Origin: Algiphilus sp.
GTDB lineage: Bacteria > Pseudomonadota > Gammaproteobacteria > Nevskiales > Nevskiaceae
Direction of reading: 5' to 3'
DNA length: 64,000 nt
Assembly: GCF_023145115.1 (NCBI RefSeq)
Contig: NZ_JAGLEJ010000002.1
Location: 37,918-101,917 of the forward strand
Of this stretch, positions 26,463-36,767 are shown in pieces (positions within the stretch are counted from its first letter, which is position 1; every line of letters begins with the position of its first letter). A model generated the notes under the pieces. That model was not told the DNA's origin, ran no database searches, and saw nothing but the letters and a program-made list of their open reading frames with translations. The position numbers and the translations under genes were made by a program.

Positions 26463-28536
26463 ACCAGGTCTCCTGCGACGCCGACAGCGCGTCGCCCAGG
26501 GTCTCTATGCCGCGCGACTCGAGAAGCGGGATGAGCCGCACGAAGATCTCGGCGGTGACGATGGCATCGCCCAGCGCGGTGTGCCGGCCCACGACCGAAA
26601 CGCCGACGCGTTCGGCGATGGCCTCCAGGGCGTGGCCCTCGCGTTCGGGGTAGAGCACGGCCGACAGCAGCAGGGTGTCCAGGACCGGCTGCCGGAAGGC
26701 GAGTCCGAAAGGCGCTCCCTGCCGGCTCAGGAAGCTGAGGTCGAAGGCGCCGTTGTGGGCCAGCAGCACCGTGTCCTCGCAGAAGTCCGCGAACCGGGGC
26801 AGCACCGTGTCGGCGGCGGGTGCATCGCGCAGCATGCTCGGCGTGATGCCGTGAATCTGCTGTGCGTTGGGCGCGATCGGCCGTCGGCTTGCGACGAAGG
26901 ACTCGAATACCTCCTGACTCAGGATGCGGCCATTGACCACCCGGATGGCGCCGAGCGCGATGATCTCGTCCCCTGCCGCCGGTTCCAGGCCGGTGGTCTC
27001 GGTGTCGAAGGCGGTGCAGATGAGTTCGCGCAGCGGCCGCTCGCTGAGGTCACCGGCGGCGCGCGCGGTATCGAACAGGTTGAAGTCGTAGAACTCCGGG
27101 CGCGTGTCGCGGGCGTCACCCTCGCCGGCAGGCTGATGCTCCGGCGGTGTCGCCAGGGGCAGCAGCCAGCGCACCGATGCGTCCGCTCCGGGCCAGCTCT
27201 CGCCATCGTGGCGTCTGGCGACCTCGGCGAGCGAGTAGGGCAGGGCGCCGTCTCCGGCCTGCACGGGTTGTGCGGCCCAGTGCCGCCAGTGTTCCGGTGG
27301 CACCGGAGATCCGTCCCAGGCGAGATCGAGCGCGGCATGGCCTTGCTCGCCGCGGTGCAGATGGAGCCGGAAGCCGGCGCCGCCGAGGTCCGCCCGCACG
27401 CGCCCGGCGACGAAGCGCACCGCCGCCGCCAGCGCGTAGCTGTCGGCGCGGATCCAGTCGCTGCGCTCGGCGACCGTCACCGGTACGTCGGCCTCGACGC
27501 CGCGCATCACGCGCCGCTGCACGACGGCGCAGAGCGTCTCGGCGGGAATCTCCTCCAGGGGCAGGCGCGCGCGCAGCGCCTCGCGGCGGACCCGCTGGTC
27601 CTGCTGCAGTGCGGCCTCCAGCGCCCCGCTCTCGGCGTCGAGCAGGGCCACGAAGCGGTCGCGCTCGGCGGCGCTCATGTCCGGGTAGTCGCGCAGCAAC
27701 TCGACGGCGGCGCGCACGCCGGTCAACCGCACCAGCGCCTCGCGCGCGCGGTCGCCGGACGTGGGGGTCCCGTCGACCGGCGCGCCGGCCACGTTCTCGG
27801 CCTCCGCGAGACTGAGGAAGAAGCCGTTGAGGTGGCCCTGCTGAAGCGGGCTGAAACGTGCCCGCAGAAAGCGGCCATCGCGCGTGCTGATGATGGCGGC
27901 GACGCTCGCGCGCTCGCCGTCGCGCGCGCGCTGATCGGCGAGCCGGTCGAGACAGTGCAGGATGATGCTGCGCCGGAACAGCGTGAACACCGAGCGTCCC
28001 AGGCCCACGAAGGCCGCCTGTTCGCCGCTGAGCAGTTCGCGGGCCGGCGGGTTGTAGAGCAGGATGCGACCGTCGTCGGCACAGACCAGCACCGGGTCGC
28101 GCATCTGCGCCAGCAGCGCCGCGAGCAGGTCGCGCTCATCGGCGAGCTGGTCGGTCGCCTCGCGGATCTGGTTCTCCACGGTGCCCATCCGGTACTGATG
28201 ATGCTCGGCCAGCGCATTCACCGCGCGCACCAGCTCGCGCGGCGCCTCGCGCGTGAGCCGGAAGGACGGGTTGGTCTCGCGGATGACGTCCAGCGCGTAC
28301 GCCACCCGCGGCACGGTGCCGATGTGGGGGCGCAGGAGCGCGGCAATGCCTGCGCAGGATGCGCCCACCGCAGCGAGTGCCAGTAGTGCCAGAAGCCCGG
28401 CGCGCGCATCGCCGGCGACGACAGCGCGCGTGGCAGGCGCCAGGGCCAGCCACGCCAGGACCGCGGATCCGGCGAGCATCGCGGTGCACCAGGCGCAGGC
28501 GAGCAGGACGGTGCGCTGCAGCGCGGAGAGGGTCAT
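26443..28536 (-). CDS. Membrane-anchored PAS protein fused to a DnaQ-like 3'-5' exonuclease
   Basis: A protein of 697 residues from ATG 28536, which overlaps the receiver gene stop by four bases. Two membrane spans lie at about residues 8-32 and 44-66. Then come a HAMP-like helix (~80-125) and a PAS domain (~140-240: RDPVLVCADDGRILLYNPPA). Residues ~270-480 have a kinase-like layout without a clear phospho-acceptor His or ATP-site box. From about 505 there is a DEDDh exonuclease: FDTETTGL, later LAHNGAFDLSFL and HTALGDA carry the Asp/Glu/Asp/His/Asp set. Homologues occur next to SSS symporters and DUF294 proteins, but the nucleic-acid target and the sensed signal are unknown. Confidence 0.85.
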   Translation of the reverse strand: MTLSALQRTVLLACAWCTAMLAGSAVLAWLALAPATRAVVAGDARAGLLALLALAAVGASCAGIAALLRPHIGTVPRVAYALDVIRETNPSFRLTREAPRELVRAVNALAEHHQYRMGTVENQIREATDQLADERDLLAALLAQMRDPVLVCADDGRILLYNPPARELLSGEQAAFVGLGRSVFTLFRRSIILHCLDRLADQRARDGERASVAAIISTRDGRFLRARFSPLQQGHLNGFFLSLAEAENVAGAPVDGTPTSGDRAREALVRLTGVRAAVELLRDYPDMSAAERDRFVALLDAESGALEAALQQDQRVRREALRARLPLEEIPAETLCAVVQRRVMRGVEADVPVTVAERSDWIRADSYALAAAVRFVAGRVRADLGGAGFRLHLHRGEQGHAALDLAWDGSPVPPEHWRHWAAQPVQAGDGALPYSLAEVARRHDGESWPGADASVRWLLPLATPPEHQPAGEGDARDTRPEFYDFNLFDTARAAGDLSERPLRELICTAFDTETTGLEPAAGDEIIALGAIRVVNGRILSQEVFESFVASRRPIAPNAQQIHGITPSMLRDAPAADTVLPRFADFCEDTVLLAHNGAFDLSFLSRQGAPFGLAFRQPVLDTLLLSAVLYPEREGHALEAIAERVGVSVVGRHTALGDAIVTAEIFVRLIPLLESRGIETLGDALSASQETWYARLRY

Positions 28537-28973
28537 TCCGCGACCAGCCGCGCTTCGACGCGGCGCAGGAGATTGCCGGTGGAGAACGGCTTGGTGACGT
28601 AGTCGTCCGCTCCCATCGCCAGACCCTTGCGCCGCTCGGCCTCGCCGTCCCGCGCGCTCAGCATGATGACCGGCATGCGCGCGGTGGCGGGATCCGCGCG
28701 CACGGCACGGCAGACCTGATGGCCGTCGGTGCCCGGCATGACGACATCCAGGATGACGAGATCGGGTGGGCGGGCGCGTATCGCCGCCAGCGCCGCGTCG
28801 CCGTCCGCGGCACACGCCACGTCGATGCCGTGACGGCCCAGCAGGAAGGCGAGGCATTCGCGGATGGCGGGTTCGTCGTCGACGACCAGGACGCGCTTGC
28901 CGTGCAGGGCGCCTTCGTCGGGCCGTGCACCGGCCTCGGGCTGCGGCGGGTCGGTGGATGGTGCAGCACTCAC
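28533..28973 (-). CDS. Single-domain response regulator
   Basis: A protein of 146 residues from GTG 28973. That start is chosen because a 14-bp hairpin that probably ends the porin transcript lies just upstream, which excludes the longer open frame. The receiver fold is complete: RVLVVDDEPAIRE, phospho-acceptor in LVILDVVMPGTDG, Thr/Ser in VIMLSARDGE and Lys in DDYVTKPFSTG. There is no output domain. Its TGA overlaps the ATG of the PAS-exonuclease gene, so it probably works with that membrane protein or with the CrbS kinase encoded nearby. The partner is a guess. Confidence 0.87.
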   Translation of the reverse strand: MSAAPSTDPPQPEAGARPDEGALHGKRVLVVDDEPAIRECLAFLLGRHGIDVACAADGDAALAAIRARPPDLVILDVVMPGTDGHQVCRAVRADPATARMPVIMLSARDGEAERRKGLAMGADDYVTKPFSTGNLLRRVEARLVAE

Positions 28974-29031
28974 GGACCGGCGATTCTCGCTGACACGGGA
29001 AGCATCCAGTGTGCGGGCTCCTCGCCGCGAA

Positions 29032-29064
29032 GAACAGTGCCCGGCGCCGGGCCGGGCACTGTTC
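29032..29064 (-). terminator. Terminator-like hairpin after the porin gene
   Basis: A 14-bp perfect inverted repeat GAACAGTGCCCGGC / GCCGGGCACTGTTC has a five-base loop. It lies 18 bp past the porin stop codon. The T-run on the minus strand is weak (TTCTTC), so read-through into the receiver gene is possible. Confidence 0.6.
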
Positions 29065-29082
29065 GGCGGCATGTCATGCGCG

Positions 29083-30294
29083 TCAGAAGTCGTACCGCAC
29101 CGAGAACTGCAGGCGAGCGAGGCTGCCGTCCGCACCGGACTCCAGCTCGCGGTCCGAGTAGATCAGCTCGCCACCCACGGTCAGCTTCTCGACCGGCGTG
29201 TGCAGCAGGTTGAGATTGACGCTCTGCGCCTCCTTGGTCACGCCGTTGCCGCTGAAGGCGACGTCGTGATCGGCGCTGAAGTAGCCGTAGCTGAGATTCG
29301 AGCGCCAGCGCGGCGTCCAGATGTGCCGATAGGCGATGTAGCCGCCGAAGGCCTGGATGGTGTCGAGCTCGCCGGTGTCGTCGATGACCGCGGCGCGGGC
29401 GGTATTGAGGCCGAGGTAGCGCCCGATGCCGTCACCGAAGTTGGCCTGGAAGCGGATGTCGTCCCGTCCCAGCATCTTCTTGCCGGAGACATTGATGCCG
29501 TAGCCGATCTCCTTGTCGCCGCCGGGCGTGATGCCGTCGCCGTCGAGCTGGCGGACCAGCGCGCTGAAGCTGACCAGACTGCCGTCGCTGCGCGTGAAGC
29601 GCAGCTTGCCGACGAGGTCGGGCAGGTTCTCGTTGTCGTTGAAGCCGCCGCCACCGGTGTTCGCGTTCGGCAGCACCGTGGTCTCCGGGTTCTCCAGCGC
29701 GATCTGCAGCGGGCCGCGCGTGTAGCGCACCTGGGTCTGCCGGATGAAGGTCATGCCTTCGGAGGGGCCGATGAAGTCGAGCAGGTCCGGATAGGCACCC
29801 AGATCCATGAAGGTCGACCAGGTCTGGCCGAACAGCCAGCTGTTGCCGTTGGGGTCGTCCCAGGCCACGAAGGCATGCCGCATGCGCGGATTCGAGCTGT
29901 TGACCAGGCGCTCCTCGTTCGCGAGCGCGCCGTCGAATGCGGGGTCGAGAAAATCGACCTCGATGAAGGTCTTGATGCGGTGGCCGTTCTTGCTGGTGGT
30001 GGTGCCGATGTTGAAGCGCGATTCGCGCGCCGTGAAGTCGGTGGCGCCGTCGCGGTCGCTTCCGGCCGACTCGACCGGGATCAGGGCCGGGATGGTGAAG
30101 GCACGCCCGCGGTCCGCCGGGGCATTGCCGCCGGGCGCGTCCGAGTAGCTGGAGTAGACCGCGTCGAGCTTGATGTAGCCACCGAGCGAGAACTCGGTGT
30201 CGCCGAAGGTGGTGGATACCGCCGCGGCCGGACCCGCCGCGAGCAGACAGGTGGTCGCGATGGCGGCCGGAATGCCGGTGAGCTTGCTGTGCAT
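29083..30294 (-). CDS. DcaP-like outer-membrane porin
   Basis: A protein of 403 residues. ATG 30294 follows AAGAGGAGA on the minus strand. The signal peptide is MHSKLTGIPAAIATTCLLAA, cleaved near AAA-VS. The mature start FGDTEFSLGGYIKLDAVYSS matches the DcaP family, and the protein ends in FSVRYDF with the C-terminal Phe expected of beta-barrel proteins. Alternating beta strands run throughout. DcaP porins form trimers and take up organic acids. Being divergent from acs and sharing its control region suggests that it lets acetate or related acids through the outer membrane. A terminator-like hairpin follows. Confidence 0.88.
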   Translation of the reverse strand: MHSKLTGIPAAIATTCLLAAGPAAAVSTTFGDTEFSLGGYIKLDAVYSSYSDAPGGNAPADRGRAFTIPALIPVESAGSDRDGATDFTARESRFNIGTTTSKNGHRIKTFIEVDFLDPAFDGALANEERLVNSSNPRMRHAFVAWDDPNGNSWLFGQTWSTFMDLGAYPDLLDFIGPSEGMTFIRQTQVRYTRGPLQIALENPETTVLPNANTGGGGFNDNENLPDLVGKLRFTRSDGSLVSFSALVRQLDGDGITPGGDKEIGYGINVSGKKMLGRDDIRFQANFGDGIGRYLGLNTARAAVIDDTGELDTIQAFGGYIAYRHIWTPRWRSNLSYGYFSADHDVAFSGNGVTKEAQSVNLNLLHTPVEKLTVGGELIYSDRELESGADGSLARLQFSVRYDF

Positions 30295-30366
30295 GGCGTG
30301 TCTCCTCTTGTAGGTTTGCATCCAGCGCCGGCAGCATCGAATGCACAAAGAGGGTGCGTCCATTAG

Positions 30367-30376
30367 CCAAAGGTCG
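30367..30376. promoter_or_regulatory. Candidate CrbR site between porin and acs
   Basis: CCAAAGGTCG, flanked by TTAG and AACG, lies 73 bp from the porin ATG and 133 bp from the acs ATG. It matches CCAAAGTCG upstream of the symporter operon except for one inserted G. Only the two sequences were compared; the link to CrbR comes from gene content. Confidence 0.4.
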
Positions 30377-30459
30377 AACGCGCGGCCACGGCCCGTCACG
30401 GCGCGCCCGTGCTCCCGCCGGTCGACCATGGTCGGATGGCCTGTCCCTGCCACAGCTTG

Positions 30460-30465
30460 TATAAA
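30460..30465 (+). promoter_or_regulatory. Candidate acs -10 box
   Basis: TATAAA within CTTGTATAAAGG lies 44 bp before the acs ATG and is the only AT-rich block in this stretch. No convincing -35 box is present, which would fit an activator-dependent promoter. Confidence 0.45.
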
Positions 30466-30508
30466 GGGGGCGCTGATACATACCGAGAAAGCAGAGGAGC
30501 CTCAGCCG

Positions 30509-32452
<1,944 letters not shown>

Positions 32453-32454
32453 GC

Positions 32455-33132
32455 ATGAGCACGGCGGCCGCCACGGTCATCGTCGCCGACGACCATCCGC
32501 TGTTCCGCGCCGCCCTGCGCGAGACGGTGGGACGGCTGCTGCCCGAAGCAGCGGTGGTCGAGGCGCAGGACATGGCCGCGCTGGAGTCGGCGGTGGATGC
32601 ATGCCCGGAGGCCGATCTCGTGCTGCTCGATCTGCACATGCCGGGTGCGCACGGCTTCTCGTCGCTGGTCTTCCTGCGCGGTCATCATCCGAGCGTGCCG
32701 GTGATCGTGGTCTCCGCCGCCGAGGGCGCCGATGTCGTCCGGCGTGCCGCCGACTTCGGAGCGTCGGGCTTCATTCCGAAGTCCGCCAATCTGGAGGTCA
32801 TCGCCGAGGCCGTGGCAGCGGTGCGTGACGGCAATCTCTGGTTTCCCGAAAGCGACGACGAGGACAGCGACGGCGGGGACATCGAGCTCGCCGAGCGTCT
32901 CGCCAGCTTGACGCCGCAGCAGTTCCGCGTGCTGATGATGATCGCCGGCGGTCTGCTCAACAAGCAGATCGCCTACGAACTCGATGTCTCGGAGGCCACC
33001 GTCAAGGCGCACGTCACCGCCATCCTGCGCAAGCTCGGTCTGTACAGTCGTACCCAGGCCGCGGTCATTGCCGAGCGGCTGCAGATCCATCCGCCGCGGG
33101 TCGCGGCCGACGCGCCGGCAGCATCCGGCTGA
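32455..33132 (+). CDS. crbR: LuxR/NarL-type response regulator CrbR
   Basis: A protein of 225 residues. The receiver occupies ~1-125: VIVADDHPLFRAAL, phospho-acceptor Asp in LVLLDLHMPGA, Lys in GFIPKSAN. The LuxR-type HTH occupies ~150-210: LTPQQFRVLMMIAGGLLNKQ, then ATVKAHVTAILRKLG. CrbS/CrbR control acetate use (acs and its symporter) in Vibrio and Pseudomonas. The position next to acs and the symporter-fused kinase supports the name. The start is two bp after the acs stop. Its 3' end overlaps crbS on the other strand by 68 bp. Confidence 0.92.
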   Translation: MSTAAATVIVADDHPLFRAALRETVGRLLPEAAVVEAQDMAALESAVDACPEADLVLLDLHMPGAHGFSSLVFLRGHHPSVPVIVVSAAEGADVVRRAADFGASGFIPKSANLEVIAEAVAAVRDGNLWFPESDDEDSDGGDIELAERLASLTPQQFRVLMMIAGGLLNKQIAYELDVSEATVKAHVTAILRKLGLYSRTQAAVIAERLQIHPPRVAADAPAASG

Positions 33133-36100
33133 GCAGCGCCCGCAGGGCCGCCGGCTTGACCGGTTTGGCGAGGAAGCGCATCTCGACCTGCGTGGCGGCT
33201 TCGCGCGCGGCGGCCGAGTGGTCGGCGGTGACCAGCGCGGCGGGTGGCGCGCACTGCCAGTAGCGGCGCAGGCGCTCCATCACCGCATCACCGGTGGTGT
33301 CGTCCAGGTGATAGTCGATCAGCACGGCGTCGGGCGCCGTCGGGCACGCCGCAAGAGCCTGATCGCCGTCCGCGGCGGTGTGCACGCTGCATCCCCAGCG
33401 CGCGAGCAGGGCCGCCGTCGCGGCGAGCGTGTCGGGGTCGTTGTCGACGCACAGCACGGTCGCGCCCTGGAAATCGTGCGCGACCGTGCGTGGCCGCGAT
33501 GGGACATCGGGGATTGCGGCGGTGGCCGCGCGGTCGACGTGCACCCGGAATACCGAGCCGCTGCCCATGCGCGAGTCCAGCGACAGCTCGTGACCGAGCA
33601 GCCGCGCGATGCGTTCGCTGATCGCCAGGCCGAGGCCGAGCCCGCGCTCGGCATGGGGTTCGTGCGGATGCAGGCGGCGGAATTCCTCGAATATCTCGCG
33701 TCGCTTGTCCGCCGGGATGCCGGGACCGGTATCCCATACTTCGATGATCAGGGCGCCGCCCCGTCGGCGACATCCCAGCAGCACGCGGCCGCGACCGGTA
33801 TAGCGCAGGGCGTTGGTCAGCAGGTTCTGGATGATGCGCCGGAGCAGCACTTCATCGCTGCGGATCCAGGCCGAGCACGGAACGGTGCGCAGCACCAGGC
33901 CGCGCTCCTCGGCGATGGCGCGGCATTCCGTGGCCAGGGTGTCGAGCAGGGTCTGCACCGGAAAGGCGCGGATATCGGTCTTCTGGGCGCCGGCATCCAG
34001 TCGCGATATGTCGGAGAGGCCCTCCAGCAGCTGTTCCATGGCCGCCAGCGAGCGGCCGATGTTGCGGGCGGCGCCGCGCGTCTCGCCGTCCTCGGCCTGC
34101 TCCAGGGCGTGATTGAACAGGCGTGCGGCGTTGAGCGGCTGCGCCAGATCGTGCGTGGTCGCGGCCAGGAAACGGGTCTTGGAGAGGTTGGCGGCCTCGG
34201 CCTCCTGGCGGGCGCGGTGGGCATCCGCTTCCGCGTCCGTCAGCTCGCGGGTGCGGTCCGCAACCCGCTGCTCGAGCTCCTCGTTGACGCGCTGCAAGAT
34301 CGATTCGGCGCGCTTGTAGGCGGTAATGTCCGAGAAGGTACTGACGAAGCCGCCGCCCGGCATCGGGTTGCCGGCGATCTCGATGACCCGGCCGTCCGGC
34401 ATGCGGCGCTCGTGGCGGTACGGCGTGCCGTGCTGGAGATGCGCGAGCCGGCGCTTCACGGCGGCGTCCTCCGGCGTGTCGCCGAGCAGGCCGCGCTCGG
34501 CATTGTGGCGCACCAGCTTCTCCACCGGCGTACCTTCGCGCAGCAGGTCGTCGGGATAGTCGAAGAGCTTGGCGTAGGCGTCGTTCCACGCGGTCAGGCG
34601 CAGGTCGCGGTCGACCACGCTCACGCCCTGGTCCATGTGATCCAGGGTGGCGTGGAGCAGATCGCGGTTGAAGCGCACCGCGCGCGAGGTCTGCTCGATG
34701 ATGTCGATGACCTCGCCGGTGCCGGGGTGGCGCAGGCGCTCGATGAGCACGCGGGCCGACGAAGCGCCCAGCGCGCTCGCCAGACAGCTTTCGCAGAAGC
34801 GGATGAACTCGGCGTCGGCACTGCCGCGCATGCGCCACGGTGCTTCGCGGCGCTCACCGTACTCGGCGATGAAGGCGCGTGTGCGCTCGGTGCCGAAGAA
34901 GCGCTCCAGCAGCACCACCAGATCGCTGATGCTGATGCTGCCGCTGCGCGCGCCGCTCGATTCGGGCTCGCGCAGCCCCATCAGGCGCGCGGTATGGGCC
35001 TGCTCGGTCAGTGTCGGTGCACCGAACAGCGAGCCGATGACCAGCAGCGCCACGTGCACCGCCAGGCTCCACGCGCTGCCGCTGACGATGATGTCCTGGG
35101 CCACCACTTCGGTGGCCGTGGCAGGGATCGTGGACGGCAGCAGCGTGGTCACGATCCAGACGGACATGCCGCCCACCAGTCCCGCGACGGCGCCGTTGCG
35201 GTTGGCGCGCGGCCAGAGCACGCCCGCTACCACCGGAGGAGCGAGGTGGGCGATGGCGCTGAAGCTGAGCAGGCCGATGAGGGCCAGCGGCAGCTGGGTC
35301 AGCATCAGGCGGTCGATGAGCCATGCGGCGAGCAGCAGCGCCACGATGGTCAGGCGTCGCGTGCGCAGCAGCAGGGCACCCAGGTTCTGCTCGGCGCGCT
35401 GGTAGCCGCGGCCGCGCAGCATCGCGGGCAGGATCAGCTCGTTGCTGAGCATGGTCGCGAGTGCCACGCAGGACACGATCACCATGCCGGTGGCGGCCGA
35501 GAATCCCCCCAGGAAGGCCAGCAACGCAATCGCCGGCGCGTCGCCCGCCTGCGGCAGCGCGAGCACGAAGCGGTCCGCATCCACGTCGCCGAGCGCGACG
35601 CCCGCCGCCGCCAGCGGCAGGACGAAGCCGGCGAACACCAGCAGGTAGAGCGGGAACAGCCAGCGTGCCCGGCGCACTTCGCGCTCGCCGGTGTTCTCCA
35701 CGACCATGAGGTGGAACTGCCGCGGCAGCACGATCACCGCCGCCCCGGCCAGCACCGTCTGTACCCAGAACGGCGGTGCCGTGAACTGGGCGATGTCGAC
35801 CGCGCTCAGCGCCGAGACCGCCTCCACGCTGCCGCCGATGCCGCCCAGGCGCCAGACGGCGAAGATGCCCACGGTGATGAAGGCGAGCAGCTTCAGCAGC
35901 GACTCGACCGCGACCGCCAGCACCATGCCGTGGTGGCTCTCGGTGCTGGCGATGTGGCGCGTGCCGAACAGCATCGCGAACACCGCCAGCAGGATGGTGA
36001 TCAGGGTGACGCCGTGCAGACCGTCGCCCATGGTGCCGCCGTCACTGGCCAGCACCTCGAAGCCCAGCGAGATCCCGCGCAGCTGCAGCGCGAGGTAGGG

Positions 36101-36484
36101 CAGTCCGGCGAGCAGCGCGATCAGGGTGGCACCGGCGGCCAGGCGCGCATCGTTGCCGAAGCGGGCGCCGATGAAGTCGGCCACCGAAGTCAGCTGTGCG
36201 GTCTTGCACATGCGGATGAGGCGGCGCAGCAGCGGCATGCCGAGCACGAAGACCAGTGCCGGCCCCAGGTAGATCGGGAGATAGCTCCAGCCGTCGTCGG
36301 CCGCTCGTCCGACGGCACCGTAGAAGGTCCACGCCGTGCAGTAGACCGCGAGTGCCAGCGCGTAGGCCCAGGGGCGCTGGCGGCGCGGGCGGGTGCGCGC
36401 CCGATGGTCCGCCACCCACGCGATGACGAACAGCGCGCCGACATAGATGCCGGCCAGAGTCAGCAGCTGCCAGGACGTGAACAC
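33065..36484 (-). CDS. crbS: Hybrid sensor kinase with an SSS symporter domain, CrbS
   Basis: A protein of 1139 residues from GTG 36484, preceded by GGGGAG. Residues ~1-520 form an SSS-family transporter domain with about 13 spans (YALALAVYCTAWTFYGAVGR, SVADFIGARFG). A linker and a PAS domain follow (~620-760, VSVVDRDLRLTAWNDAYAKL). The dimerisation box AATTHDLAQPLNAARL has its His near 777. The ATPase domain is ~880-1000 (IIQNLLTNALRYTGRG, VWDTGPGIPAD). A receiver lies at ~1010-1139, with phospho-Asp in AVLIDYHLDD near 1055. The transporter part probably senses or moves acetate. Signal flow from the attached receiver to CrbR is not settled by sequence. Confidence 0.94.
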   Translation of the reverse strand: MFTSWQLLTLAGIYVGALFVIAWVADHRARTRPRRQRPWAYALALAVYCTAWTFYGAVGRAADDGWSYLPIYLGPALVFVLGMPLLRRLIRMCKTAQLTSVADFIGARFGNDARLAAGATLIALLAGLPYLALQLRGISLGFEVLASDGGTMGDGLHGVTLITILLAVFAMLFGTRHIASTESHHGMVLAVAVESLLKLLAFITVGIFAVWRLGGIGGSVEAVSALSAVDIAQFTAPPFWVQTVLAGAAVIVLPRQFHLMVVENTGEREVRRARWLFPLYLLVFAGFVLPLAAAGVALGDVDADRFVLALPQAGDAPAIALLAFLGGFSAATGMVIVSCVALATMLSNELILPAMLRGRGYQRAEQNLGALLLRTRRLTIVALLLAAWLIDRLMLTQLPLALIGLLSFSAIAHLAPPVVAGVLWPRANRNGAVAGLVGGMSVWIVTTLLPSTIPATATEVVAQDIIVSGSAWSLAVHVALLVIGSLFGAPTLTEQAHTARLMGLREPESSGARSGSISISDLVVLLERFFGTERTRAFIAEYGERREAPWRMRGSADAEFIRFCESCLASALGASSARVLIERLRHPGTGEVIDIIEQTSRAVRFNRDLLHATLDHMDQGVSVVDRDLRLTAWNDAYAKLFDYPDDLLREGTPVEKLVRHNAERGLLGDTPEDAAVKRRLAHLQHGTPYRHERRMPDGRVIEIAGNPMPGGGFVSTFSDITAYKRAESILQRVNEELEQRVADRTRELTDAEADAHRARQEAEAANLSKTRFLAATTHDLAQPLNAARLFNHALEQAEDGETRGAARNIGRSLAAMEQLLEGLSDISRLDAGAQKTDIRAFPVQTLLDTLATECRAIAEERGLVLRTVPCSAWIRSDEVLLRRIIQNLLTNALRYTGRGRVLLGCRRRGGALIIEVWDTGPGIPADKRREIFEEFRRLHPHEPHAERGLGLGLAISERIARLLGHELSLDSRMGSGSVFRVHVDRAATAAIPDVPSRPRTVAHDFQGATVLCVDNDPDTLAATAALLARWGCSVHTAADGDQALAACPTAPDAVLIDYHLDDTTGDAVMERLRRYWQCAPPAALVTADHSAAAREAATQVEMRFLAKPVKPAALRALLSRMLPARRPRPAADGSAAARQ

Positions 36485-36584
36485 GCGGCGCTCCCCGGTC
36501 CCCTCCGGATGGCGGCGTCAGCTCGTGGGCCGGCCGCCCGTTCGACCCAGTCTAGCGATCCCCCGGGGCGGGCGTGCAATGCGC

Positions 36585-36615
36585 AAAAAAATCCCCGCCC
36601 GGGGGGAGGGCGGGG
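36585..36615 (-). terminator. Rho-independent terminator, minus strand
   Basis: Stem CCCCGCCC / GGGCGGGG (36593-36600 with 36608-36615) is followed on the minus strand by a seven-T run (36585-36591). It lies about 150 bp beyond the sulfide:quinone oxidoreductase stop. It would end that transcript before it reaches crbS. Confidence 0.8.
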
Positions 36616-36767
36616 GAACCGGACTGCTTCCAGCGGGGAGAACAGCTTCCGGAGTCTGGAGAGACACGTGATGGGCTATGCGCCTATCAACCCATCTGAC
36701 GCGTGGGACAGGAATGAGTTCCACGCGCAGGCGAATTTTTTCGCGTCGTCGCGGAATGGCCGCTGAA

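Noticed and set aside
32984..36766. 1260-codon plus-strand open frame opposite crbS
   Set aside because: Low-complexity Arg/Gln/Gly-rich translation; crbS on the other strand has complete transporter, kinase and receiver motifs.
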